Made by a program: the position numbers and the translations under genes. 64,000 bases of DNA from Verrucomicrobiaceae bacterium (GTDB lineage: Bacteria > Verrucomicrobiota > Verrucomicrobiia > Verrucomicrobiales > Verrucomicrobiaceae): NCBI GenBank assembly GCA_027486585.1, contig JAIXOU010000030.1, positions 39,254 through 103,253 of the forward strand, written 5' to 3'. This document shows positions 25,333-34,213 of the stretch, piece by piece. Every line of letters begins with the position of its first letter. Position 1 is the first letter of the stretch. Under the pieces are notes generated by a model. That model was not told where the DNA came from. It made no database searches and was given only the letters and a program-made list of their open reading frames with translations.

Positions 25333-28300
25333 TTGCGATCACGCTCTGATGGAGCGGCGGTAGAAGTTGTTTCTGACTCTGTGAGATCGAGCGCGTCCCA
25401 GGTGAACCAGCCTTCGTCTTTGAGTTGAATCTCCACGATGTTTTGGCCCGGCTGGAGCACGCCGGAAGGAATCGCAAACTCCGCTGTGGCAGGGAACGCC
25501 AGATGATCGGGCTGTGTGGCCTGGATGCCGAGCCCTTCTGGCAGTGATTGCTCAAAAGGCTTTCCATTCACTGTCGCGACGAGCACTGCGCGGGTGTCCT
25601 TCGATTGATCGGCGGTATGAATGCGCAAGCGTGCTGCGCGATTGGGCGTGAGGCGTTGGATGGCGAACTCAAAGCGCGCGCGGCTTCCGCTTTCGAGACG
25701 GTAGGGCAGTTGCGATGAGTCGGGTCGCGTGCCGGTCAGCGTTGTCTGCTTGGCGTTCGCGACCTTACCAGGTTCCAGGTAGCCAAGGAACTCGCGGCAC
25801 ATTTGATCATGGCGACCGACGGCGAGGAGAACAGTGTCGCGAGGGGCGATGGTGAGGCCATCCGTATTCCATGAGGCAATGCGCCAGCCCGTTTCCTCCA
25901 GTGACAAACCACTCGCCGCCTTCTTGCTTGCGCGGATGGTGATGGTGCGGCTTTCGCCGGGCGGAATGAAGCAGTGGTTATTCTCGATGAAGAGGTCGGT
26001 GCGATACGTGATGAGCGGATGAGGTTCGCAAAACAGCGCCGTCATCGGGCCGGTGTTTTTCAAATGCAGGTCCAGCACCTCTTGCGATCCTTCGAGACGA
26101 ATCGGCGATGCTTCGACGGTAAGCGTGGTGTGCCGCGTGGGACGCCAGACTTCCGGCGCATCAAGCACTGCCACATGCGGCAGCTTGGCGGGTGGCTGAG
26201 CGGAGGGCGCATAGGCTTCAAACTCGTCGATGCACGGGAAAGGCCCGTTGGGCGCGTTCGGTGGCGCAAGCGTGACCTTGAGGTATTGCGCGGTGACTGG
26301 CGCGATCTGGATCTCGACCGTTTTGCTCGCGCTGAATCCTGGCAAACGAGTGAGCTTGTCGGCTTCAAACACGGTCTGCCACTGCTCTCCATCGAGGGAG
26401 GTTTCGATCTTGATGTAATCCGCGAGCCGATCCGCAAAGAGGCCTGTGCGGTCGCGTCCGAACTTGAAGCGGCCAAGCGTTGGCTTGCCACGCAGCTTGT
26501 ATTCGAACCATCCGTCGCTCCACGCATGATCGTTGCCGTAGAATCTGTCGTTGACGCCGAGAGCGCCACGGTATTGCGGCGGCACCGATGGCGGCGGAGG
26601 TGTCATACCCTTGCCTAGCAAGAGGCGCAGCAGATTGCCCTCATCGCTCGGGCGCTCGGCGGGCGTGGTGATCAGGCTCGCGTCATCGTCAGGATCAGCA
26701 CCGCGATTCTTGATCAACTTCGCGAAGGGGTGCGGTAGATTCGCGAGGCCGAAGACATGCATTCGCTCCGTGAGCAAGCGGCCTGCGGAATCTTCGAGTC
26801 GCAGCTCCACGAAGGCCGGACCAAAGATGGTTTTCGCGGGCGGCATCAGAGTGACATCACCCAGCGGCTGCACTTCGATGGGCCCGATGGAGGCGGTGCC
26901 TTCCTTTTGCGCAAAGACGCTGCCGCGACGATCCCGCGCAAGCCATCGCCAACGCAGATCCTTGACCGACTGCGGCGCATCGCTGGTCAGGAACAGCTCG
27001 GCCTTGATGCCTTTCTCCAGCGAATAGAACACCGACTCGTATTCCAGCGACAGCGTGATCGGTGCGATCGCCTGCTTGAGAAAGTCATAGGCCATCATCG
27101 TCCTGCCATCGTAATCCACGAGATAACTGCCGGCTCCGTTGGGCCATGGCTCGTTGAGTTGCCAAGTCGTCAGGCCGCCAGTGCGTTTGCCGTTTCGCCG
27201 AATGAAATCCGTGGCGTAGCGCAGGCCTTCGGCTCCGTAGAACTGCCCGGCCTGAATCATGTCCGCGGGTCCATCGCAAGGACCGAACACATCATCGAGA
27301 TTGTTTTTGTTCAGCCAGTTGAAGGGGCCGATGGCGCGAACGGTGCGCTTGCGATGCAGCACTTCATTATCGAGCCCGAGGATCGGCCATTGATCCTTCA
27401 GCGGAATCTCTCGTTGCCAGACTTCCAGATGCGCTGGCGAAGCCGTGCCGAATTCGCCCTGCCGCATCGTGTTGCGCAGCGATGATTTCTTGCCGTAAAA
27501 GGTCTGGCCGTAAGTCCAGAGGTCATAGCCCCACGGCCCGTGGGTCGATCCCAAATCCGGGCACGCCGCGCGGAACACGCGCCCATCTTCCTCGGCAACG
27601 ACGCGCTTGAGCAGATGAAACGCGGGATGATCCGTGTCTGACTTCCAGCGCATCTCATTACCGCCATCGAATTCGATGATGGATGGATGATTGCGCACTT
27701 GCCGGACGATGTTGCGCACGGTCGCGTCCAGCATAGCAAGGTAATCGGCATCCTTTGGCGGCACAATGTTCGCGAGCGGAAAATCCTGCACGAGCATGAT
27801 GCCGAGTTCATCCGCGAGATCGTAAAATGAGTCGTGACAAATCACACCGCCACCCCAGATGCGCAGCGTGTTCATGCCTGCCGACTTCGCGTGGTGAAGC
27901 AAATTCAGCGCTCGTGCCTCCATGCGCCCAAAGAGCAAATCAGCAGGGATGAAGTTCGAACCGATGGTGCGCACAGGTCGTCCATTGATGACGAGTTGGA
28001 AGCGATTGATGAAGTCCGCAGCCGCGCCTTCTGTGTGAACCCAGCGAACATCACGCACGCCAAAGCGCGTGCTGCATTCATGCATGGCCGTGCCGTCAGG
28101 TGCGCGCAATTCCGTACGCAAAGTATAAAGCGGCTGCTCTCCCTGGCCGGCGGGCCACCAGATGCTGGGCTGCTCCAGCGGCAACTCCGCCTTCACGATG
28201 TTGCGCCCCTTTTTCAATGCTGCATCCACGATCACCTTCGCATGGCCGACGATCTCAACTCCAGCCTTGGCTTGCAACTCTGCCGTGCTGTCGATTTCCA

Positions 28301-29024
28301 AGGTCACGAGCACCGTGGCCTTGGTGTGATCATCGCTGAGCGTGGTCTGCACACGCGTCCAATCCATACGCGCCGCGCCGCTTGCCTCCAGTCGCACCTC
28401 CTTCCATAGGCCCATCGTGCGCACAGGCGTGCCCCAATCCCATCCTGCGTTCGTCGCGCTTTTCAGTTCCAGGTTTTGCTTGGCCCAATCCGCAGCCTTC
28501 GGATCAGGCTGCCGCGAGATGCGGACAGCGAGTTGATTCACCGCACCCACTTTCGCGTCTGCCGTGACATCAAACTGAAACCGCCGGAACATGCCTGTGT
28601 TCGCGCCAATGGCTTTTCCATTGAGCCACACGTCGGCGTGCTGATCCGCGCCATCGAAGACCAGCGTGAGCCGTTTGCCTTTAAGCGAATCGGGAATCGT
28701 GAAGTCCTTGCGATACCACCAGTCCTTCGCCGCGACCAATTTCAGACGCGCCTCGCCAGCGCCATACCAGAGCGGTTCAAGTTGATGCGCCGCCTCCAAG
28801 TCCGCCTGAATATTGCCCGGCACCGTCGCCACGATCCATCCCGCTGCCAACGGATCGGCGGAGAACAAACGCGCGTCTGCCCCTTTGCCGCTCGCGTCTT
28901 CGTGGATTCGCCAATCGGAGCCGGAGAGCGGCATCGTCGTTGGCGAATCCATAGGCTCGGCCGCGGCGACTGCACAAAGACCGCGCAGGGCAAGGCCGAG
29001 AGAAAAGAGAACAAGTCGGATCAT
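25329..29024 (-). CDS. exported beta-mannosidase-like GH2 with discoidin domain, 1231 aa
   Basis: The ATG at 29024 starts a signal peptide (MIRLVLFSLGLALRGLCAVA); an upstream TTG at 29048 is less likely. GH2 sugar-binding (about 35-225), immunoglobulin-like and TIM-barrel domains follow. The barrel holds the NE motif in FDGGNEMRW (acid/base Glu457) and a candidate nucleophile Glu524 in QGEFGTAS. Residues about 830-980 are an F5/8-type-C (discoidin) domain (FGRDRTGLFADRLADYIKIE, YLKVTL), and the C-terminal 150 residues form a beta-sandwich like those of polysaccharide lyases. It probably releases mannose or a related beta-linked sugar in the periplasm. It is coupled to DUF1592 copy 2 and follows DUF1552 copy 3 by 26 bases. 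Confidence 0.85.
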   Translation of the reverse strand: MIRLVLFSLGLALRGLCAVAAAEPMDSPTTMPLSGSDWRIHEDASGKGADARLFSADPLAAGWIVATVPGNIQADLEAAHQLEPLWYGAGEARLKLVAAKDWWYRKDFTIPDSLKGKRLTLVFDGADQHADVWLNGKAIGANTGMFRRFQFDVTADAKVGAVNQLAVRISRQPDPKAADWAKQNLELKSATNAGWDWGTPVRTMGLWKEVRLEASGAARMDWTRVQTTLSDDHTKATVLVTLEIDSTAELQAKAGVEIVGHAKVIVDAALKKGRNIVKAELPLEQPSIWWPAGQGEQPLYTLRTELRAPDGTAMHECSTRFGVRDVRWVHTEGAAADFINRFQLVINGRPVRTIGSNFIPADLLFGRMEARALNLLHHAKSAGMNTLRIWGGGVICHDSFYDLADELGIMLVQDFPLANIVPPKDADYLAMLDATVRNIVRQVRNHPSIIEFDGGNEMRWKSDTDHPAFHLLKRVVAEEDGRVFRAACPDLGSTHGPWGYDLWTYGQTFYGKKSSLRNTMRQGEFGTASPAHLEVWQREIPLKDQWPILGLDNEVLHRKRTVRAIGPFNWLNKNNLDDVFGPCDGPADMIQAGQFYGAEGLRYATDFIRRNGKRTGGLTTWQLNEPWPNGAGSYLVDYDGRTMMAYDFLKQAIAPITLSLEYESVFYSLEKGIKAELFLTSDAPQSVKDLRWRWLARDRRGSVFAQKEGTASIGPIEVQPLGDVTLMPPAKTIFGPAFVELRLEDSAGRLLTERMHVFGLANLPHPFAKLIKNRGADPDDDASLITTPAERPSDEGNLLRLLLGKGMTPPPPSVPPQYRGALGVNDRFYGNDHAWSDGWFEYKLRGKPTLGRFKFGRDRTGLFADRLADYIKIETSLDGEQWQTVFEADKLTRLPGFSASKTVEIQIAPVTAQYLKVTLAPPNAPNGPFPCIDEFEAYAPSAQPPAKLPHVAVLDAPEVWRPTRHTTLTVEASPIRLEGSQEVLDLHLKNTGPMTALFCEPHPLITYRTDLFIENNHCFIPPGESRTITIRASKKAASGLSLEETGWRIASWNTDGLTIAPRDTVLLAVGRHDQMCREFLGYLEPGKVANAKQTTLTGTRPDSSQLPYRLESGSRARFEFAIQRLTPNRAARLRIHTADQSKDTRAVLVATVNGKPFEQSLPEGLGIQATQPDHLAFPATAEFAIPSGVLQPGQNIVEIQLKDEGWFTWDALDLTESETTSTAAPSERDRK

Positions 29025-29050
29025 CACTGCACAAAAGGGTTGCTCCAACC

Positions 29051-30325
29051 TTAAGCGATGAGTTCCTTCACCACGCCCGTGCTATCCCCGTGGCGTTCAG
29101 CTTCGATGCCGAGGCCGTGCAGCATCGTGAGCCACACGTTGCAGAGCGGCGTGTCTTTGGGCAGGACGAGGTGGTGGCCGAGTTTGAGGTTCGCGGCTCC
29201 GCCGGTGAGGACAGTGGGGCAGTTGTCGAGGTAGTGGATGGTGCGGATGTTGCTGCCGTAGGCGAGGGCGATGTGATCAAACAACGTCGTGCCATCGGCT
29301 TCCTTCGTGGCTTTGAGCTTGTCGATGAGACCGGCAAGCAACTCGCTCTGCGTTGCATCGCGCTTCTGCGAGGCCGCCATTCGGTCGCCGGGGCTGTAGT
29401 GGCTCATGTCGTGCGGCGCGACCTTGGTGCCGAGACTTTGCAGCAACGTGCCCACCGGCTGCCGGTAGGTGAGCACCCGCGTGCTGTCCGTCTGCAAGGC
29501 GGCGACGATGAGATCATACATCACTTCAATTTCTGCTTTGCCAGCGAGGCCCGGCTTGGGCTCGGCGACGGGTGGTTTGGACTTTGGCACGCTGAGCCAT
29601 TGCTCGTCCTTGCCGAGCCGCACCTCGATGTCACGGATGCTTTGGTAGTATTCGTCGAGCTTGTCGATGTCCGTCTTCGTGAGGCCGTTTTGCACGCGCT
29701 TCGCATCCTCCAGCACGGCATCGAGCACGCTGCGCTTTTGCGCGAGCATCGCCTGGCGTTCGCTCAGCGGCGTGGTGTCATCCGAAAACAGCCGATGAAA
29801 CGCCGCGACGGGATTTTCGAGCCCCGCCATCGGTTTGCCGCGCGGGTCCCAGGCCATCGACAAGCCGGGTCCGTGCCCCGAGTTCGCCACGTCCGGCGTG
29901 TTGAGCTGGATCGAGGCAAAGCGCGTCTCCTTCCCCAAATGCGCCGCCGCCACCTGATCCGCGCTGATGCTGTTGTGAAAGCTCTGCCCCGGCTCGGCAT
30001 ACCGATTCGCGCCCGTGAGCCAGAACGTGCTGCCCCAGTGCGCCTCATTGGCAAACTTGTTCGCACAACCCTGCACCACGGTGATGTCCTTCTGATGCCT
30101 CGCGAGCGGCTTCAGCCCTTCCGACAACTCCCACGCCGCGCCCGTCTTCTTCGCATCCGGGAACCACGTCTCATTCGTCACGCCCCAGCCGAAGCCGAGG
30201 AACACCATGCGCTTCGGCGGCGCGGAGACTTTGGGAGCCGCGAAGGCTTTGAAGCCGATGGATTCGAGCGCAGGCAGCGCGATGAGCGTGCCGGTGCTGC
30301 GGAGGAAATGGCGGCGGGTGGTCAT
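29051..30325 (-). CDS. DUF1552 exported protein, copy 3
   Basis: A 424-residue DUF1552 protein with an RR-containing export signal (MTTRRHFLRSTGTLIALPAL). Conserved landmarks are FLGFGWGVTNETWFPD, HWGSTFWLTGANRY, VLTYRQPVGTLL, ALAYGSNIRTIH, CPTVLTGG and LCNVWLTMLHGLGI. It completes the cassette DUF1592 copy 3 - hydrolase - DUF1552, and GH2 follows after 26 bases. It shares a 67-base identical tract with copy 2. Confidence 0.92.
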   Translation of the reverse strand: MTTRRHFLRSTGTLIALPALESIGFKAFAAPKVSAPPKRMVFLGFGWGVTNETWFPDAKKTGAAWELSEGLKPLARHQKDITVVQGCANKFANEAHWGSTFWLTGANRYAEPGQSFHNSISADQVAAAHLGKETRFASIQLNTPDVANSGHGPGLSMAWDPRGKPMAGLENPVAAFHRLFSDDTTPLSERQAMLAQKRSVLDAVLEDAKRVQNGLTKTDIDKLDEYYQSIRDIEVRLGKDEQWLSVPKSKPPVAEPKPGLAGKAEIEVMYDLIVAALQTDSTRVLTYRQPVGTLLQSLGTKVAPHDMSHYSPGDRMAASQKRDATQSELLAGLIDKLKATKEADGTTLFDHIALAYGSNIRTIHYLDNCPTVLTGGAANLKLGHHLVLPKDTPLCNVWLTMLHGLGIEAERHGDSTGVVKELIA

Positions 30326-30398
30326 GGGGCGCGGTGAATTGGAGAGGTGGAGTTTTGGAGTAATGGATTGAGTTTAGGCAGAAGATTGTGTTCGAGGT

Positions 30399-31415
30399 TC
30401 ACTTCCGCTGTGGTTGATCCATCTCGCAATCCGCATCCATCGGCACTGCGGGGCCGCTTTGATCGACGGGATGAGTGAAGAGGTAGCGGAAGACCTCATC
30501 ATACACCCACTGGCCGATGAGATCCTTGCCGCCGGGCACGACGATGGTGTGGGCGCGGCCCGCGTTGTTTTTCACATCGATGTTCGTGATGAGGCGGCGT
30601 GTGTTGCCGTAGGGTGATTTGGCGGCGTCGATGTTCACGATGGGGCCATGATTGTGCATCTTGAGCAGTTGCCAGGAGCGGCAGTAGTGATCGGCGGTCC
30701 AGCCGCCGTCGAGAATGTGCGTGAAGCCGAAAAAGCGGTTCGAGGGCGTGGCGGAGGGGCCGCCTTGCCAAGTCTCGGTGTTGTCACGTGGGCCGGAGAA
30801 CATCACCACGCGGTCCACCTTTTGATGCATGGCAAAACGCGCTGATGTCGTGCTGCCATGCGAGATGCCGCTCATGATGACTTTCTCCCAGCGCAGGCCG
30901 TTGCCGTCGTCGGTGAGGAACTGCTGCCACTTGCCCTCGGGGTTCGCTTTGACGAGCCATTTCACGAACTGCAACGAGCGCTCCATCATGCCATCCGGCT
31001 TCGGGATGTTCACCAGCGGGCTGTGATCCTCGCCCGTGGCGGCTTCGAGGCGGATATTGCCCAACACAGTGCCGGAGCCGTTCTCATACTGTGCTTTGGT
31101 GATGCCAGCGAACCAGCCATTCGAGTAATGCGGCTGGATGCCGTGATAGCCGTAACTGGAGATGCGCTCGAACAGCCCTTGATTGTGCCCCATGAGCCAG
31201 ATCACGAGTTTGCCCTGCGACGGCACACGCGTGTCCACGACGGCATGTTGAAGGTCGGCGGGTTTACCCTTGTCATCGGTGAAGGTGAACTTGATCTCCG
31301 AGTGCTCCTTCGCACGTGGATCGATCTCACTGGCTCGCTTCGAGAGGTCAAAACGCTGGCTCTCGGCGGCGTGGAGGTGGGTAAGGAGGAGGAAGGTGAA
31401 AAGAAGAGACTTCAT
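30399..31415 (-). CDS. exported alpha/beta-hydrolase-fold protein, 338 aa
   Basis: It has a signal peptide (MKSLLFTFLLLTHLHAAES). Residues about 65-310 look like an alpha/beta hydrolase: GKLVIWLMGHNQG near the oxyanion position, nucleophile elbow SGISHGSTTS, and a late His in GRAHTIVVPGGKD. It resembles the BPSS1187-type group of exported hydrolases, but I am not certain of that assignment. It occupies the middle place of a DUF1592-hydrolase-DUF1552 cassette, the same place as the esterase at 20715. Probably an esterase on the polysaccharide handled by the cluster. Confidence 0.6.
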   Translation of the reverse strand: MKSLLFTFLLLTHLHAAESQRFDLSKRASEIDPRAKEHSEIKFTFTDDKGKPADLQHAVVDTRVPSQGKLVIWLMGHNQGLFERISSYGYHGIQPHYSNGWFAGITKAQYENGSGTVLGNIRLEAATGEDHSPLVNIPKPDGMMERSLQFVKWLVKANPEGKWQQFLTDDGNGLRWEKVIMSGISHGSTTSARFAMHQKVDRVVMFSGPRDNTETWQGGPSATPSNRFFGFTHILDGGWTADHYCRSWQLLKMHNHGPIVNIDAAKSPYGNTRRLITNIDVKNNAGRAHTIVVPGGKDLIGQWVYDEVFRYLFTHPVDQSGPAVPMDADCEMDQPQRK

Positions 31416-31460
31416 AGGGATGTGGCGTGGATTGGAGGAAGAATGGGATGTGATGCTCTC

Positions 31461-34196
31461 TCACTTCATGTGAAAATCACGGCTCCTGATTAGCGCGTGA
31501 ATGAACTCTCTCATCGCGAAGTTCTTCTTCCCGGCCTGCGCGATCATCTCATCCACCAGCGGCTCATCGCGGAAGCCGAGAGGCCTTCCCAAGGCGAACT
31601 CGATCAAGGCTTCGCTGAAGCTGCGGGCGAAGGCGTCGGACTTGCTGGCGATGAGGTTTCGCAGCTCGAAGTAGTCTTTGAACGCGGGGCCTTTGTGGAA
31701 GGCGGCGGCGGAGTCGATGGTCCAGGTCTTTTTGCTCTTGGGGTCGGGCTTGCCGTTCGCGTCGATGGCGGTGTAGCTGTCCTCGGTGCGCCATTGGCCG
31801 GCTGCGTCGAAGTTTTCCAAACCGAAGCCGATGGGGTCGATCTTGCGATGGCAACTGGCGCATTGCGGGTCCTCTTGATGGGCGAGGAGTCGCTCGTGCG
31901 TGGTGAGCACCTTGCCGGCGAGTCGCGTGATGGCGGGGACGTTCGCGGGAGCGGGCGGCGGTGGATCGTGGAGGAGCTTGCGCAGCACCCAGGCACCGCG
32001 CTCGACGGGGCTGGTGCGTTCGCCGTTGCCACCCATGAAATGAATGGCCGCCATGCCGAGCAAGCCGCCACGTGGAGAATCCTTTGACAGCGATACTTTT
32101 TCGTAGCCTTCGCCCTTCACGCCGGGGAGGCCGTAGTAGTGAGCGAGCACACGGTTGATGACGACGTAGTCGCTTTTCAAAAGATCACGCAGGCTGGCGT
32201 TGTACTTCAGAATGTGCGCGACGGTCTCGTGGATCTCGCCCTTGGCGGCGACCTTCGTGCCGGCGTCAAAACGCGGATACATCGCGCGATTCACCTCAAA
32301 GAAGTCGATGCGATCCAATCCGAGCCATTGATGCACAAAAGCCGTCAAAAAGCCTTCCGAGCGCGGATCATTGAGCAGGCGCTCGGTTTGCGCGGCGAGC
32401 ACTTCGGGCTTCGAGAGGTCGCTCTTTCGCAACTCCGCATCCGGCGGAGCGCTCCAGAGGAAGTAGGAGAGCCGCGTGGCAAGTTCGGCGTTGGACAATG
32501 AGACAGGGGGACGGGGAGACAATGAGACATCCGATTCGCGAATCCTCTGTGTCTCCCTGTCTGATTGTCCCCTTGTCTGATTGTCTTCAGCGTCTTCACC
32601 CAGCTCCGCGAGGTAAAGAAACATCGGCGAGGCCAGCACGACCGCGAGCGTCTCCTTCAGCGCGGCCACGGGCTTGTCACCGGCTTTGCGGCGCACGTCG
32701 TAGAGTCTCATTAAGCGATCCACATAGTCCGCAGGTGGCGTGGTGCCGCGAAAGGCCTCGGTCGCGAAGCGCTCGAAGGCCGCACGCAATTCGGCGGCGG
32801 CTGGCGCGGGCGATTTGTCATCGAGCGGCAGTTTCAGCGCGGCAAAGCCGGGCGGCACGGCCTTCGCGGCATTCGGCACGCGTTCGACCTCGATCCAGTC
32901 CACCCACAGCGCCAGCTCAGGGCCGATGCCGTTGCGCTTCACGGCCTCGGCACGCTTGCGATTGCCTTCTTCGTTGGTGTCCCAACTGCCTTTTTCGCGG
33001 AAGAACAGCGAGCGATTGTCGCGACTCAGATTCGCCCGCGTGAGTGTGAGCGGGATCTCGATGGTCTGCGGCTGCTCGATCGTGCCGGTGATCTCATAAG
33101 TGTTCAGCACCTTGCCCGTGCGGGCGTGAATGCCGAAATCGAGGAAGCGACGCTCCGCTGGCGCATCCTTCACCGCCGCCGCTCGCACGCGGACGACGTA
33201 ATCGCCCACGGGCCAGTCAAAAGGCACGAGCAGCTCGATGTAGTTCACGTTCAGCTCCGCCGGATGCCGCGTCTGCACGCCGAGATAGGCTCCGCGATCC
33301 ACATCCGGCATCTGCGTGTAATATTCGTGATACTTCAACCAACCTGCACCGAGTGAGTCGTTCGCGAGGTCGGCATCGTTCTCGCCTTTCTTATCAAAGC
33401 CAAACGTGCGCGGATTCGGGGCACCGGGAATGCGAGCCCACTCGCGGCGAAGGCGCGACACATTGTTCTTCACCTCCTCTTGGATCTTCGCGACGATCTC
33501 CTTGTTCTCTGGCTTCGCAATGGCCTCATCGACCGCCTTCACCCACTGCTTCGCACGCTCACGGGCATCAATTTGATACTTCACAAAGTCCTTCACCTTC
33601 GGCGTCGTCGTTTCGCCTTCGTAGTGCAGCTTCTTCGTCACGCTCGCCGCGGTTTGCCACGCAAACGCCTCCTCCAGCGCCTCGCGACCAAGCGCCTGAT
33701 ACTGCTCGATCTGGTTCGCCGACATGAAGAGGTTCGAGCCGACGGTATCAAAGGCCCCCGAGCCACCATCCGGCGGAAGCTCCGCCACATTGATCTCCGC
33801 GCCGAGCAGTTCTCGCAGCGTGTTTTTGTATTCGCGACGATTCAGCCTCCGCATCGTGATCACGCCCTTTTGATCGCCAAGACTCCGCCGCGCGGCCACC
33901 ATCACATTCGCTAGATCATCAAGGAAATCGGCCTTCGCTGCACTTGGAGGCTGTTTTTCGTCCTCCGGTGGCATGTCGCCCGAGTTCATCGCATTCAGAA
34001 CCTTCTGCCACTTCTCAGCCACTTCGACATTCGTGATCGTCAGCGGCAGATCATCGACCCGGAACTTCCCTTTCTGCTTCTCCGGCCCGTGACAGCTCAC
34101 GCAGTGCTCTTTGAAAAGAGCGCGGTGTTTGTCAGGCATCGCTGGATCGGCGGCGAGAAGGACGGAAGGGAGGAGAAGAATGAATAGGCGGCGCAT
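31461..34196 (-). CDS. exported DUF1587/1595/1592/1588/1585 cytochrome-like protein, copy 3 (911 aa)
   Basis: I chose the ATG at 34196 (signal peptide [15 protein letters not shown]) over a GTG at 34217 that overlaps the upstream stop. In order: heme motif CVSCH, DUF1587 ([18 protein letters not shown]), one beta domain (about 265-440, ending [10 protein letters not shown]), DUF1595, DUF1592 ([18 protein letters not shown]), DUF1588 with [18 protein letters not shown], and DUF1585. The linker after FLYLAE is expanded by about 30 residues encoded by a palindromic repeat (32494-32585). It follows the 1315-residue ThuA/dehydrogenase gene directly, so the two are probably co-translated; hydrolase and DUF1552 genes follow. 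Confidence 0.92.
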   Translation of the reverse strand: MRRLFILLLPSVLLAADPAMPDKHRALFKEHCVSCHGPEKQKGKFRVDDLPLTITNVEVAEKWQKVLNAMNSGDMPPEDEKQPPSAAKADFLDDLANVMVAARRSLGDQKGVITMRRLNRREYKNTLRELLGAEINVAELPPDGGSGAFDTVGSNLFMSANQIEQYQALGREALEEAFAWQTAASVTKKLHYEGETTTPKVKDFVKYQIDARERAKQWVKAVDEAIAKPENKEIVAKIQEEVKNNVSRLRREWARIPGAPNPRTFGFDKKGENDADLANDSLGAGWLKYHEYYTQMPDVDRGAYLGVQTRHPAELNVNYIELLVPFDWPVGDYVVRVRAAAVKDAPAERRFLDFGIHARTGKVLNTYEITGTIEQPQTIEIPLTLTRANLSRDNRSLFFREKGSWDTNEEGNRKRAEAVKRNGIGPELALWVDWIEVERVPNAAKAVPPGFAALKLPLDDKSPAPAAAELRAAFERFATEAFRGTTPPADYVDRLMRLYDVRRKAGDKPVAALKETLAVVLASPMFLYLAELGEDAEDNQTRGQSDRETQRIRESDVSLSPRPPVSLSNAELATRLSYFLWSAPPDAELRKSDLSKPEVLAAQTERLLNDPRSEGFLTAFVHQWLGLDRIDFFEVNRAMYPRFDAGTKVAAKGEIHETVAHILKYNASLRDLLKSDYVVINRVLAHYYGLPGVKGEGYEKVSLSKDSPRGGLLGMAAIHFMGGNGERTSPVERGAWVLRKLLHDPPPPAPANVPAITRLAGKVLTTHERLLAHQEDPQCASCHRKIDPIGFGLENFDAAGQWRTEDSYTAIDANGKPDPKSKKTWTIDSAAAFHKGPAFKDYFELRNLIASKSDAFARSFSEALIEFALGRPLGFRDEPLVDEMIAQAGKKNFAMREFIHALIRSRDFHMK
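32494..32585. repeat. palindromic repeat (family C) inside DUF1592 copy 3
   Basis: Left arm 32494-32528 and right arm 32551-32585 are inverted 35-base sequences matching at about 27 positions. Each arm is built of two direct units of the type GACAATNAGACA. The loop contains a perfect 12-bp palindrome GATTCGCGAATC (32533-32544). It is read in frame as a charged linker ([19 protein letters not shown]...). Its sequence is unrelated to family A, yet it sits at the same protein position. Confidence 0.85.
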
Positions 34197-34213
34197 GGTG
34201 GGTGGTCTTTGGC

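Noticed and set aside
32494-32585. Frameshift or pseudogene in DUF1592 copy 3
   Set aside because: The odd charged stretch is in frame, and all conserved domains continue after it; it is an insertion, not a break.
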